Source: Verrucomicrobiota bacterium (GTDB lineage Bacteria > Verrucomicrobiota > Verrucomicrobiia > Limisphaerales > UBA8199). Taken from it: DNA of 33,474 bases. Position 1 is the first letter of the stretch. Each line of letters begins with the position of its first letter. The notes beneath the pieces are model-generated. The model saw only the letters and a list, made by a program, of their open reading frames with translations. It made no database searches and was not told the DNA's origin. Of this stretch, positions 1 through 7,672 are shown one piece after another. The stretch covers positions 1 through 33,474 of the forward strand of contig JAAYVL010000114.1 of the NCBI GenBank assembly GCA_012517205.1. The letters run 5' to 3'. Made by a program: the position numbers and the translations under genes.

Positions 1-459
1 AAACCCCGCCGTGCCTATTACCTGGGCCTGTTGGGGCCGAGCCAGAACGGGCAAAGCGACATCACGGACCTCTATACAGCCCGGTTTGGGCGACCCGCCC
101 CGGGGCAGAAGGTGTTTATCGCCGTGGTTCAGACCCGGAACGGGTGGAAAGGCCAAAGCCGGGTTCACAACGCCATCGTTCCGCCGCCGCCGATGTTGAA
201 ATCTCAGCAAGCGGCTGAAACGGCAAGGGTTAAGAAATCGAAGCCCGCCGCCGCCCCGGCATCCACCACCGCCCGCAAGACCGTCTCTTCTCCGTCCTTT
301 CGAGCCATGTACAAGGGGAGTACATCGGAAGCCCGGCAGGAGCACATGGAAAACAAGCATGAGCCCCCTTTGAGCCTCCGTTGTACACCCGTTGTACACA
401 GCCTAATGGGAGCGTTGGGCTGGCTGGGGCGGGTGGGGCGGGTTTGGGCGCGGGCCTGA
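1..459 (+). CDS. C-terminal part of an unknown protein (5' end outside window)
   Basis: The reading frame is open from base 1 and ends at TGA 457-459, so this is the 3' end of a gene that starts to the left. The first ~65 visible residues look like real protein: an YYLGLLGPSQNGQSD stretch, then ARFGRPAPG, VFIAVVQTRNGW and a closing AIVPPPP. From memory this resembles a C-terminal motif of hypothetical proteins common in Verrucomicrobia, but I cannot name a function. The remaining ~85 residues are Ala/Lys/Ser/Arg-rich with no recognisable domain and may be a disordered tail. No catalytic motif, signal or membrane segment is visible. The real stop could be misjudged if a frameshift lies between the conserved part and the tail. 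Confidence 0.5.
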   Translation, partial: KPRRAYYLGLLGPSQNGQSDITDLYTARFGRPAPGQKVFIAVVQTRNGWKGQSRVHNAIVPPPPMLKSQQAAETARVKKSKPAAAPASTTARKTVSSPSFRAMYKGSTSEARQEHMENKHEPPLSLRCTPVVHSLMGALGWLGRVGRVWARA

Positions 460-905
460 GCCGAAATGGGGGGATGAACGAGTCGCGAACGATGTAAAAC
501 GACGTTAAAACCCAGGTTGAGCCCGGCTCGGGCGGGCGGTTGTTGAACTCACTGGTTAGTGAGAAAGGAGTGGTTGTCTCCTGCCCCGGGGTCTGGGCGG
601 GCGGGTTTTTTCTGTCCGGCGCGGATCATAAGAGTCGAGCGGTCTGCTGGCCTTTCTTTCCATCGGGGACGGAATTGGGACTGGCCCATCAATTCAGGCT
701 CCGCTGAGGAAGGAGCTCCGCAAAACGGGGCGAGCTTGCAGGTTTAAGCAGGACGCCACCCGAGGTTCCCGGGAACCGGCGCCAGCCGAGGGGCGGGAAA
801 ACCCATTGGCCGTCTCCGGCGGCGGGCGGCGGTTCCTGACCTTTGCGTTGAGTTTTACCTGCCCGCAACGCGCCATCGGCGGCCATGACGCGGCGCGAAC
901 ATGCG
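460..905. other. Gene-poor stretch with no convincing coding sequence
   Basis: About 450 bases before the promoter of the lipoprotein gene hold only short, Arg/Gly/Pro-rich open frames on both strands that look like GC-driven shadows. Two things are visible: a perfect 6-bp inverted repeat at 548-563, and a GC-rich segment ending in six T at 606-611 that could be a weak terminator for the gene to the left, although no strong stem precedes it. Confidence 0.5.
548..563. repeat. Perfect inverted repeat CTCACT-GGTT-AGTGAG
   Basis: Two exact 6-bp arms are separated by four bases. As RNA this would be a small hairpin; as DNA it could be a dimeric protein-binding site. It sits in non-coding DNA with no adjacent start codon, so its role is unknown. 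Confidence 0.45.
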
Positions 906-934
906 TTGACGCCGGCCATGGGATTGTGTTTAGT
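906..934 (+). promoter_or_regulatory. Candidate sigma70-type promoter for the lipoprotein gene
   Basis: TTGACG (906-911) is followed after 17 bases by TTTAGT (929-934). The predicted transcription start is near 941, giving a leader of about 17 nt to the ATG at 958. The -35 matches five of six consensus bases and the -10 four of six. Confidence 0.4.
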
Positions 935-957
935 GGCGCGTAGATTTGAATATCCGC

Positions 958-1320
958 ATGAAGACTTTATTTTTCCTTCCGGCCGGGGGCCTGCGGGTGG
1001 CGGCGGGTGTCTGCCTGGCGGTGTGGCTGACCGGGTGCGCCACGCAGCGCGTGGACTGGCCCGCGCGCATTGGGCAATATACCTACGACCAGGCCGTCGC
1101 GGAGATGGGGCCGCCCGAGAAGCAGGCCCAACTGGATGATGGCCGCCGGGTTGCGGAGTGGCTCCTGAACCGGGGCAGCACTTACGTCCAGGCCACCCCG
1201 CACCTTTATGGGCCGTATTATGGGGGGTTCACCACCGTGCAAACGGCGCCCAGCCGGTTTATGCGGCTGACCTTTGACGCCGCCGGCCGGCTCGCCGACT
1301 GGAAAAAGGTTTACCGGTAG
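958..1320 (+). CDS. Small outer-membrane-type lipoprotein of unknown function
   Basis: A 120-aa protein beginning MKTLFFLP, with a hydrophobic signal segment ending in the lipobox LTGC (Cys at about residue 28). It should therefore be exported, cleaved by signal peptidase II and lipid-anchored. The mature part has a TYDQAVAEMGPPEKQAQLDD segment and ends FDAAGRLADWKKVYR; the order 'GxP-xxxxxxDDGRRVAEW ... F-D-x-x-G-R-L' is reminiscent of the small BamE/SmpA-like lipoprotein fold, but the similarity is too weak to assign. An alternative TTG start exists at 946 in the same frame; I prefer the ATG at 958 because it puts a positive charge right before the hydrophobic core. No operon partner is obvious: the next locus is a pseudogene 155 bases downstream. 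Confidence 0.7.
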   Translation: MKTLFFLPAGGLRVAAGVCLAVWLTGCATQRVDWPARIGQYTYDQAVAEMGPPEKQAQLDDGRRVAEWLLNRGSTYVQATPHLYGPYYGGFTTVQTAPSRFMRLTFDAAGRLADWKKVYR

Positions 1321-1475
1321 GGCCGGCGGAACGCGCCGCGCCGGGAGGCGAACCGCCGCGCCAACGCCGCGGGCGCAGACTCCGCGCTTGCAACTCCCGG
1401 GCGGCTTCGTCAGGCTCCCGGCCGGCTTGCCGTCCGGTCCGGAGCGCCCCCGCCGCGCCGCGAGCGGACGACCGA

Positions 1476-1807
1476 ATGATGAAGACTTGCCAGCCGCTGA
1501 TCGCCGAGCTCCAGGAGCTGTAAACGGACCTGTGCGGCCGGGACTTTCTCCTGACCTGGGAAAAGACCGACGCCGAGATCCGCGCGTTGTTGCTGGTGGC
1601 CGAATGCCTGGCGGAGCTGCACCGGGCGCGCCAGCCGTTCCGGGTGTTTGACTCCGGGCTGGCCGTCTCGATTTTCCGGGACAAGTCCACCCGCACGCGC
1701 TTCAGTTTTGCCTCGGCGGTGAACGCGCTGGGCCTGGGGCTGGCCGAATTGGACGAGGAGAAACCGCAGTTGGCCCACGGCGAAACCGTGCGCGAGACGG
1801 CCAATCC
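1476..1807 (+). pseudogene. ygeW: ygeW-type knotted carbamoyltransferase, 5' fragment (stop codon plus truncation)
   Basis: The frame from ATG 1476 reads MMKTCQPLIAELQEL, then a TAA at 1521-1523, then continues in the same frame TDLCGRDFLLTWEKTDAEIR and on through SGLAVSIFRDKSTRTRFSF and AHGETVRETAN. The order and wording match the N-terminal domain of YgeW, the knotted carbamoyltransferase relative of ornithine and aspartate carbamoyltransferases; KSTRTRF is the carbamoyl-phosphate-binding motif. Only about 110 of an expected ~400 residues remain. The frame breaks at about 1805 and runs into a TAG at 1809-1811; the carbamoyltransferase C-terminal domain is absent and the following DNA encodes part of a different enzyme. 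With an internal stop and the loss of the C-terminal domain it cannot make a working enzyme. In other bacteria ygeW sits in purine/amidohydrolase catabolic clusters. Confidence 0.8.
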
Positions 1808-2513
1808 ATAGCCGCGGGCGACTATCTGAAGCGGCGCTTTCCCGCGCTCAAGACCGTGGCCAGCGAAGCCTGGCAATGCCCCACGTTGCTGCTGAACGGC
1901 TTTGGCGAGCATCGCATCGAGGGCATTGGCGACAAGCATGTTCCGTGGGTCCACAACGTCCGCGACACCGACGCCGTGGCGGCCATTGATGACGAGGATT
2001 GCCTGCGGATTCTGCGCCTGTTCAACGAGCCGGCCGGGCGGGAGCACCTGGTGGCGCGGGGCGTGGGCGAGGGCGAGGTGGAACAGCTGGGCTGGCTGGG
2101 CATCTCCAGCATCGCCAACCTGCTGGCCGCCATCAAAACGGCCAAGTACTTCGAGTTGGGCGAGGCGGACCTGCTGCTCACCGTGTTCACGGATTCGACC
2201 GATCTTTACGCGTCGCGCTTGGCGGAGCTGCGCGAGCAGCGGGGGGGCTTATACGGAGAAAGACGCCGTGGCCGATTATGCCGGCCCGCTGGCGCACCAG
2301 GGCCGGGACGGTTTCAAGGAGCTGACGTACCCGGAGCGGAAGGCCATTCACAATCTCAAATACTACATGTGGGTCGAGCAGCAGGGGAAAACCGTGCAGG
2401 AACTCAACGCGCAATGGGACCCGGAGTATTGGCGCGCCCGTTTCGAGGACGAAGTGGCGTATTTTGACCAGTTGATCACCGAGTTCAACCGGCAGGCGGG
2501 GGCGGCGGACTGA
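1805..2513 (+). pseudogene. PLP-dependent fold-type II enzyme, 3' fragment with frameshift
   Basis: From about 1805 a different frame reads SIAAGDYLKRRFPALKTVAS, RIEGIGDKHVPWVHNVRDTD, LFNEPAGREHLVARG, GISSIANLLAAIKTAKYFEL. After a run of seven G at 2241-2247 the frame moves by one and continues AYTEKDAVADYAGPLAHQG, KAIHNLKYYMWVEQQGKTVQ to TGA 2511-2513. The two frames joined give a smooth ~234-residue C-terminal half of a cysteine-synthase-like PLP enzyme, of the type I recall annotated 'pyridoxal-5'-phosphate-dependent protein subunit beta'. The N-terminal half, with the PLP-binding lysine, is missing, and no start codon or RBS precedes the fragment. Reading six G instead of seven restores the frame. 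Both this and the ygeW piece point the same way and abut directly, which suggests they were neighbours before a deletion. Confidence 0.75.
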
Positions 2514-2559
2514 CGGGGGAGCGCCGGCGGGCACGGCGGGGCGGGGGTTGCGGCCGGGC

Positions 2560-2589
2560 TTGACGCGGGGGGAGGCGAAGGGTTATTTC
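2560..2589 (+). promoter_or_regulatory. Candidate promoter of cydAB
   Basis: TTGACG (2560-2565), then 18 bases, then TATTTC (2584-2589). The -35 is good, the -10 poor. The hexamer ends 11 nt before the cydA ATG at 2601, so the transcript leader would be only a few nucleotides. Confidence 0.35.
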
Positions 2590-2600
2590 TAGGCGCAGTT

Positions 2601-3968
2601 ATGGACGTGTTGCTGCTTTCGCGAATCCAGTTTGCGCTGACGACGTCGTTCCATTACCTGTTTCCCCCGCTGAGCATCGGGCTGGGGCTGCTGCTGGTGA
2701 TTATCGAGGCGGTCTGGCTCAAGACCCGCAATCCGCTGTATCACCAGATGGCGCGGTTTTGGACCCGGGTCTTTGCGCTGACGTTCGCCATCGGCGTGGC
2801 GACGGGGCTGGTGCTGGAGTTCGAGTTTGGCACGAACTGGGCGACCTACTCGCGGTTTGTGGGGGATGTGTTTGGCAGCCCGCTGGCGGCGGAGGGCATT
2901 TTCGCGTTCTTCCTGGAATCGGGGTTCCTGGCGGTGCTGTTGTTTGGCTGGGACCGGGTGAGCCCGCGGCTGCATTTCTTTTCCACCTGCATGGTGTGCC
3001 TGGGGGCGCATTTCAGCGCGGTCTGGATCGTGGTGGCCAACTCGTGGATGCAGACCCCGGCCGGGTTTCATATTGTCGGGGAAGGGCTGCGGGCGCGGGC
3101 GGAGATTACGGATTTCTGGCAGATGGTCTTCAATCCTTCGGCGGTGGATCGGCTGTCGCATGTCTTGTGCGGGGCGTGGCAGGCGGGGGCGTTTCTGGTG
3201 GTCAGCGTGAGCGCGTGGTATCTGCTTAAGAAACGCCACACGGAGTTTGCCCGGGCCTCGCTGCGGATCGGGCTGCTGACGGGGCTGGCGGCTTCGCTGC
3301 TGCAACTGGCCACCGGTCATAGCAGCGCGGCGGGGGTGGCCCGGAACCAGCCGGCCAAGCTGGCGGCGTTCGAGGGGCTTTATGACACCATGCCCCGCGC
3401 GCCGTTGACGCTGTTCGGCTGGGTGGACGAGCGGGCGGAGGTGGTGCGGGGCGGGGTGGCGATCCCGGGCCTGCTGAGTATCCTGAGCTACGGGGATATC
3501 CACCATCCGGTGCAGGGCTTGCGCGAGTTCAAGCCGGAAGACCGTCCGCCGGTGAACCTGTCCTTTCAGTTCTACCATATCATGGTGGGCGTGGGGGTGG
3601 GGATGATCGCGCTGGCGGGGCTGGGGTGCTGGTATTTCTGGCGCGGGTCCCTGCCCGGGCAGCGCTGGTTGCTCTGGCTGCTGACGCTGTCGGTGCTGGG
3701 CCCGCTGCTGGCCAATCAAACCGGGTGGTTTGCCGCCGAAGTCGGGCGGCAGCCGTGGCTGGTCTATGGACTGTTGCGGACGTCCGACGGGCTGTCGGCA
3801 GTGGTCAGGGCCAACACCGTGCTGACATCCATTCTCCTGTTCAGCGCGGTTTACCTGCTGCTGTTCGCGGTCTTTGTTTATCTGCTTCACTCCAAGATTC
3901 AGCACGGGCCGGACGCGGCGGATTTGACGCCGGCCGGAAAACTGGCGCGGCCGCCGCGCGCGAACTGA
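2601..3968 (+). CDS. cydA: Cytochrome bd ubiquinol oxidase subunit I
   Basis: The 455-aa CydA subunit of the bd-type terminal oxidase, an inner-membrane quinol:O2 oxidoreductase carrying haems b558, b595 and d. Visible ligands at family positions: His18 (FHYLF), Glu98 and Glu106 ([15 protein letters not shown]), His187 (DRLSHVLCG) and Met328 (FYHIMVGVG). The quinol-site segment [10 protein letters not shown] (Lys253, Glu258) and the late motif [12 protein letters not shown] (about 375-386) are intact. About nine hydrophobic helices can be seen. At 455 aa it is shorter than the 522-aa E. coli protein, mainly in the Q-loop, so it belongs to the short-Q-loop type. It is followed by cydB after 53 bases, clearly as one unit. 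The enzyme supports respiration at low oxygen and resistance to NO or sulfide in known organisms; that role is inferred here. Confidence 0.97.
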   Translation: MDVLLLSRIQFALTTSFHYLFPPLSIGLGLLLVIIEAVWLKTRNPLYHQMARFWTRVFALTFAIGVATGLVLEFEFGTNWATYSRFVGDVFGSPLAAEGIFAFFLESGFLAVLLFGWDRVSPRLHFFSTCMVCLGAHFSAVWIVVANSWMQTPAGFHIVGEGLRARAEITDFWQMVFNPSAVDRLSHVLCGAWQAGAFLVVSVSAWYLLKKRHTEFARASLRIGLLTGLAASLLQLATGHSSAAGVARNQPAKLAAFEGLYDTMPRAPLTLFGWVDERAEVVRGGVAIPGLLSILSYGDIHHPVQGLREFKPEDRPPVNLSFQFYHIMVGVGVGMIALAGLGCWYFWRGSLPGQRWLLWLLTLSVLGPLLANQTGWFAAEVGRQPWLVYGLLRTSDGLSAVVRANTVLTSILLFSAVYLLLFAVFVYLLHSKIQHGPDAADLTPAGKLARPPRAN

Positions 3969-3977
3969 AAGAAGGGC

Positions 3978-4025
3978 ATGAGCGACACTGATTTCATGAG
4001 TTTCACCGACAGGCGCGAAGTATGA
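3978..4025 (+). CDS. Possible 15-codon leader ORF overlapping the cydB start
   Basis: Between cydA and cydB, ATG 3978 opens a 15-codon frame (MSDTDFMSFTDRREV) whose TGA (4023-4025) overlaps the cydB ATG (4022-4024) in an ATGA arrangement. Such an overlap can couple translation of a downstream gene. GAAGGG lies just before the ATG but only one base away, which is too close for a normal Shine-Dalgarno, and a second in-frame ATG is at 3996. The peptide is hydrophilic, so it is not a CydX-like membrane subunit. It may be chance. Confidence 0.25.
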   Translation: MSDTDFMSFTDRREV

Positions 4026-5053
4026 GCGGCGCGGGACTGGATCTTAACGTTGTTTGGTTCGCCCTGGTCGGCGTGCTTTTTACGGGCTACGCGGTGCTTG
4101 ACGGGTTCGATTTGGGGGTGGGAGCGCTGCATTTATTCACCCGGACGGATGAGGAGCGGCGGGTGATGATCAACACCATCGGGCCGGTGTGGGACGGCAA
4201 CGAAGTGTGGCTGGTGACCGGCGGCGGGGCGCTGTTCGCGGCGTTTCCGAACGTGTATGCGACGGTTTTTTCCGGGTTCTACCTGGCGCTGGTGCTGCTG
4301 TTGCTGGCGCTGATTTTCCGCGCGGTGGCCATTGAGTTCCGCAGCAAGCAGCCGATGCGCTGGTGGCGGCAGATGTGGGATTTCGGGTTCAGCGCGGGGA
4401 GCCTGGCCGCCTGCCTGCTGTTGGGAGTGGCGATTGGCAATATTGCCTGGGGCATTCCGATTGACGCCCGGGGCGAATTTGCCGGCACTTTTTGGGGCCT
4501 GCTGCATCCCTACGCGCTCCTGCTGGGCGTGACCGCGGTGGCGGTCTTCATGACGCACGGCGCGCTTTACGCCCTGATGAAGACCGAGGGGGCGCTCCAC
4601 GACAAACTGCGCCGCTGGAGCAAACGGTGCTTTATCCTTTTGGCCGTTTGCAGCGTGGCGGCCACGCTGGCCACGCTGTTCTGCGTCCCCCACCTGGCGG
4701 CGCGGGCGCGGGCGAATCCCTGGCTGTTCGGCCTGGTGCTGGTGAACCTGCTGGCCATTGCCAACATCCGGCGCGAAGTCCAGCGGGGGCGGGACGGGCG
4801 GGCGTTTTTATCTTCGAGCATTGGGATCATGGCCCTGATGGGGCTGTTCGCGCTGGGGATGTTTCCCAACCTGTTGTGGAGCCATCCGGACCCGGCCCAC
4901 AATCTGACCATTTACAACGCCGCTTCCTCGCCCCGGACGCTGGGGATCATGCTCACGATCGCGGCGATCGGGATGCCGTTGGTGCTGGCCTATACCGCGT
5001 TTATCTACTGGATTTTCCGCGGCAAGGTGCGGCTCGACCGGGCGAGCTATTGA
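4022..5053 (+). CDS. cydB: Cytochrome bd ubiquinol oxidase subunit II
   Basis: The 343-aa CydB subunit that packs against CydA in the bd oxidase. Diagnostic family motifs are present: GYAVLDGFDLGVGAL at about residues 20-35, then IGPVWDGNEVWLVTGGGALF at about 51-70, where the Trp-Asp-Gly-Asn-Glu-Val signature is intact. Eight or so hydrophobic helices follow and the C-terminus ends IYWIFRGKVRLD. The length is normal for the shorter CydB members. A weak AGG lies about eight bases before the start. No small CydX-type membrane peptide is visible directly downstream, where the DNA is a GC-rich palindrome. Confidence 0.97.
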   Translation: MSGAGLDLNVVWFALVGVLFTGYAVLDGFDLGVGALHLFTRTDEERRVMINTIGPVWDGNEVWLVTGGGALFAAFPNVYATVFSGFYLALVLLLLALIFRAVAIEFRSKQPMRWWRQMWDFGFSAGSLAACLLLGVAIGNIAWGIPIDARGEFAGTFWGLLHPYALLLGVTAVAVFMTHGALYALMKTEGALHDKLRRWSKRCFILLAVCSVAATLATLFCVPHLAARARANPWLFGLVLVNLLAIANIRREVQRGRDGRAFLSSSIGIMALMGLFALGMFPNLLWSHPDPAHNLTIYNAASSPRTLGIMLTIAAIGMPLVLAYTAFIYWIFRGKVRLDRASY

Positions 5054-5059
5054 CGCCGC

Positions 5060-5075
5060 CCGCGGCTCGCCGCGG
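5060..5075. terminator. GC-rich hairpin between convergent cydB and the membrane-protein gene
   Basis: CCGCGG (5060-5065), a CTCG tetraloop and CCGCGG (5070-5075) form a perfect six-pair stem seven bases after the cydB stop. There is no T-run on either side, so it is at best a non-canonical, possibly bidirectional, end signal. Confidence 0.3.
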
Positions 5076-5122
5076 CGGGGGCGCGCCCAGCCCGGCGCGC
5101 GGTTTGCGGGGTTTGGCGCGGG

Positions 5123-6094
5123 CTACTTCAGGTTAATCTCAACCAGGCTGAGGCGCTGATTGGAACGCACATAGCCGAAGATCAGCTCGAACTTGCCGTA
5201 ATGCCCGGTCAGGATGTTGCTCGTGCGGCCCCGGCGGGTCAGCGGGAGCTTTTGAATGGCCGCGAGCGAGAGCGAATCCGTGTCCGGGCTGATTTCGGTG
5301 TTTTCCACCTTGAGCCGGCCGGCAAACGGCGTGGTGGCGCCGGCGTTGCCGCCGGTGCCTTCGCAATCCAGCACGATGCTGGTCGGCCCGCCGTCCGGCT
5401 GGGCATAGAGCAGCAGCCCGTGGCGGTCGAACACGTAAATAATTGCCCCGGTTTGCGCCACCCGGTTGGTGCGGCTGGGGGCGCCCAACTGCCGGGCGAC
5501 AGCGGGCAAAAGATTTTCCCGCGAGACCCGCTCGCCGCCGAGGTACAGGCCGTCCGGCTGCAACTCCAGCAGCACGGGCGCCGCGGTATTGGCCGGCGCC
5601 GCGCCGCCGACTTCTCCCGGCGGGCCGGGGCGCGGCGAGTTGTCCCGGGGAGTTGCGGCGGCCGTTTCGGAGCGCGGCGGGGAAAAGGGATCCTTCTGTT
5701 GGCGGACCAGGAAGGCAATGCCGGTCGCCAGCAGGGCCAGGGCCAACAGGGCGATAAACAGCTTCCAGGGAAACCGGCGACGCCCGGGGCGCGCGGCCGG
5801 CGGGGCTGACGGTTTCCGCCGGGGCGCTGATTCCGTGGAACTCCCGGAGGGGCCATTTGCCGTCCCGGCTGCATTGCTGCGTGATCGTGACCGCCGCCGC
5901 GGCGTAAACTCCAGTGACGCGTTGGCGTCATAGGAAACCGGTCTGCCGTCGCGCAGATCACTGACCAATTGGGCCGCCTTGTCCGGGTCCAGGCCGCGGC
6001 GGATCAGCGCTTGAACGATTTCGGCTTCGGCCGGATTTTCGTTCAGCAGCCGACGGGCAAACGCGACGTCCGATTGCAAAATATCACGTATCAT
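5123..6094 (-). CDS. Single-pass membrane protein with cytoplasmic N-domain and extracytoplasmic C-domain
   Basis: A 323-aa protein starting MIRDILQSDVAFARRLL (ATG at 6094; a GTG eight codons upstream is possible). Residues 1-50 form a small helical module (AEAEIVQALIRRGLDPDKAA) of a kind I recall at the N-terminus of Verrucomicrobia membrane proteins. Residues ~50-105 are a basic, Ser/Arg/Pro-rich linker. One membrane helix, WKLFIALLALALLATGIAFL, lies at about 107-126, followed by a Pro-rich stretch and a C-terminal globular domain (~170-323) with GLYLGGERVSRENLLPAV, IIYVFDRHGLLLYAQPD and a final GKFELIFGYVR. The C-domain resembles the DUF7738 type, in which a short stretch predicts what the native structure looks like from the sequence around FDRHGLLLY; I hold this loosely. 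It follows sulfatase genes on the same strand (96-base gap), so co-transcription is possible, but no function is known. Confidence 0.75.
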   Translation of the reverse strand: MIRDILQSDVAFARRLLNENPAEAEIVQALIRRGLDPDKAAQLVSDLRDGRPVSYDANASLEFTPRRRSRSRSNAAGTANGPSGSSTESAPRRKPSAPPAARPGRRRFPWKLFIALLALALLATGIAFLVRQQKDPFSPPRSETAAATPRDNSPRPGPPGEVGGAAPANTAAPVLLELQPDGLYLGGERVSRENLLPAVARQLGAPSRTNRVAQTGAIIYVFDRHGLLLYAQPDGGPTSIVLDCEGTGGNAGATTPFAGRLKVENTEISPDTDSLSLAAIQKLPLTRRGRTSNILTGHYGKFELIFGYVRSNQRLSLVEINLK

Positions 6095-6190
6095 GCCTGC
6101 GCTAGCATCAATTACCACCGGTCTTGCGCCGATTCAAGCTCACAATTATAAAACCGCGCCCGCGCCGGGCCGGGTGGGAGCCCGCGCGGT

Positions 6191-7579
6191 TCAATACTGC
6201 CGTTTTCCGGGCACCAGGCCGGCCCGGTGCTTTTCGAGTTCCTGCCGCAGATCGGCGATGATTTCGGGGTGATCGGCGGCCACGTTAAAGCGTTCCCCCG
6301 GGTCGTTGGGCAGATGAAACAGCAGCGGCGGGTCATGGCGCTCCGGGGTATCCTCGCCATAGCCGGAATAGGTGGTGAAGTGCGCTTTGTAGGCCCCCTT
6401 GCGGAGGGCATAGACTTCGTCGCCGTTGTAATAGATGACGTGGTTGCGCTGGCTGGGGCCTTGGCCCAACAGCATCGGGGTCATATCCACGCCGTCAATG
6501 ATGCGGTCGGCGGGAAGGGGCACTCCGGCCAGGGCCAGGCAGGTGTTGAAGAGGTCCATCGAGCAAGCCAGCTCGCGATTGACGGTGCCGGCCTTGATCC
6601 GGCCGGGCCACCAGGCTATGGCCGGCTCGCGCATGCCGCCTTCCCAGGTGCTGCCTTTGCCCCCTTGCAGGTGGCCGGCGCAGCCGCCGACGAGTTCTTT
6701 GATCAGCCACGGCCCGTTGTCGCTCGTAAAAAAGACGAACGTTTGCTGGTCCAACTTCTGCTGGCGCAATGTTTCGAGCACCCGGCCGACGCTCCAGTCC
6801 AGTTCCTCGACCACATCCCCATACAAGCCGCGCGGACTGGTCTTTTGAAATGCCTTGGAGGCAAAGAGCGGGATATGGGGGTAGGTGTGCGCGAAGTAGA
6901 GGAAGAAGGGCTTTTCCCGGTTCTGCTGAATGAAGCGCACGGCCTTTTCGGTATAGCGCCGGGTGAGCGTGCTCAGGTCGGTCGGCTGCTCGAGGGGCTG
7001 GTTGTTGCGCATCAAGGTGCAACTCCACCATTCGGGGTTGGGGTTGAGGCTGCTGGAAGCGCCCTTGGGGATGCCGCGCGCCGGTTCCATGTCATTGGAC
7101 CAGCGCAGGCCATAAAAGGCGTCGAAGCCGTGGCAGAGCGGGAGGTTTTGCCGGTAGTGGCCGAGATGCCATTTGCCGACGCAGAACGTCGCATATCCTT
7201 TCTCCTTCAGCGCGTGGGCGATGGTGATTTCTTCCGGGGGCAAGCCGCCGGGCGATTTGCGGCTTTGCACCCGGTGCTGCAGGTCGCCGGACATGCCGCT
7301 GCGGATGGGCAGCCGGCCTGTGAGCAGCGCCGCGCGGCTGGGCGTGCAAACGCAGGCGCCGACGTAGAAATCAGTGAACCGCATTCCCTCGGCGGCCATG
7401 CGATCGAGGTTGGGCGTGCGAATGCTGGGATGCCCGTAGCAGCCGAGGTCGCCGTAGCCCAAATCGTCAGCCAGAATGATGATCAGGTTGGGGAGTTGGG
7501 CGGCGGGGCTTGAGGCGGGCAGGGCGGCCAGGATTGCCGCCATTCCAGTCAGCAAGAGATTCAAGATATTTCCGCGCAT
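6191..7579 (-). CDS. Secreted sulfatase (arylsulfatase family, S1-type)
   Basis: A 462-aa type I sulfatase. After a hydrophobic signal peptide (~1-27, ending near SSPAAQ) it opens with NLIIILADDLGYGDLGCYG, where Asp38 and Asp39 are the metal ligands. The formylglycine motif CTPSR is at 78-82: Cys78 is the residue converted to formylglycine by a sulfatase-modifying enzyme not encoded here. GKWHLGH and FFTSDNGPW (a later metal ligand pair) are intact, so it should be active. The substrate is an exported or external sulfate ester, probably on a polysaccharide. An in-frame start 21 codons upstream exists, but the ATG at 7579 places the signal peptide correctly. Its neighbour upstream (7673-9157) is a second sulfatase on the same strand, separated by 93 bases, and the pair probably forms one unit. 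Confidence 0.92.
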   Translation of the reverse strand: MRGNILNLLLTGMAAILAALPASSPAAQLPNLIIILADDLGYGDLGCYGHPSIRTPNLDRMAAEGMRFTDFYVGACVCTPSRAALLTGRLPIRSGMSGDLQHRVQSRKSPGGLPPEEITIAHALKEKGYATFCVGKWHLGHYRQNLPLCHGFDAFYGLRWSNDMEPARGIPKGASSSLNPNPEWWSCTLMRNNQPLEQPTDLSTLTRRYTEKAVRFIQQNREKPFFLYFAHTYPHIPLFASKAFQKTSPRGLYGDVVEELDWSVGRVLETLRQQKLDQQTFVFFTSDNGPWLIKELVGGCAGHLQGGKGSTWEGGMREPAIAWWPGRIKAGTVNRELACSMDLFNTCLALAGVPLPADRIIDGVDMTPMLLGQGPSQRNHVIYYNGDEVYALRKGAYKAHFTTYSGYGEDTPERHDPPLLFHLPNDPGERFNVAADHPEIIADLRQELEKHRAGLVPGKRQY

Positions 7580-7672
7580 AAGCGTCCGACTGACTTCGGC
7601 AAGGCCATGAGTTAGCAGAGCGCGGCGTTGGTGGCAACCCAAACCTGGCCGGCGCGCGGCCCGCCGTATTCG

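Noticed and set aside
460-957. Short open frames at 559-747 (+) and 689-919 (-)
   Set aside because: Arg/Gly/Pro-rich, mutually overlapping on opposite strands, with no Shine-Dalgarno or promoter and no recognisable sequence.
2589-3905. A 438-aa open frame antisense to cydA
   Set aside because: It is Gln/Arg/His/Pro-rich without any motif and covers a full, motif-rich cydA. Long antisense frames are expected in GC-rich genes.
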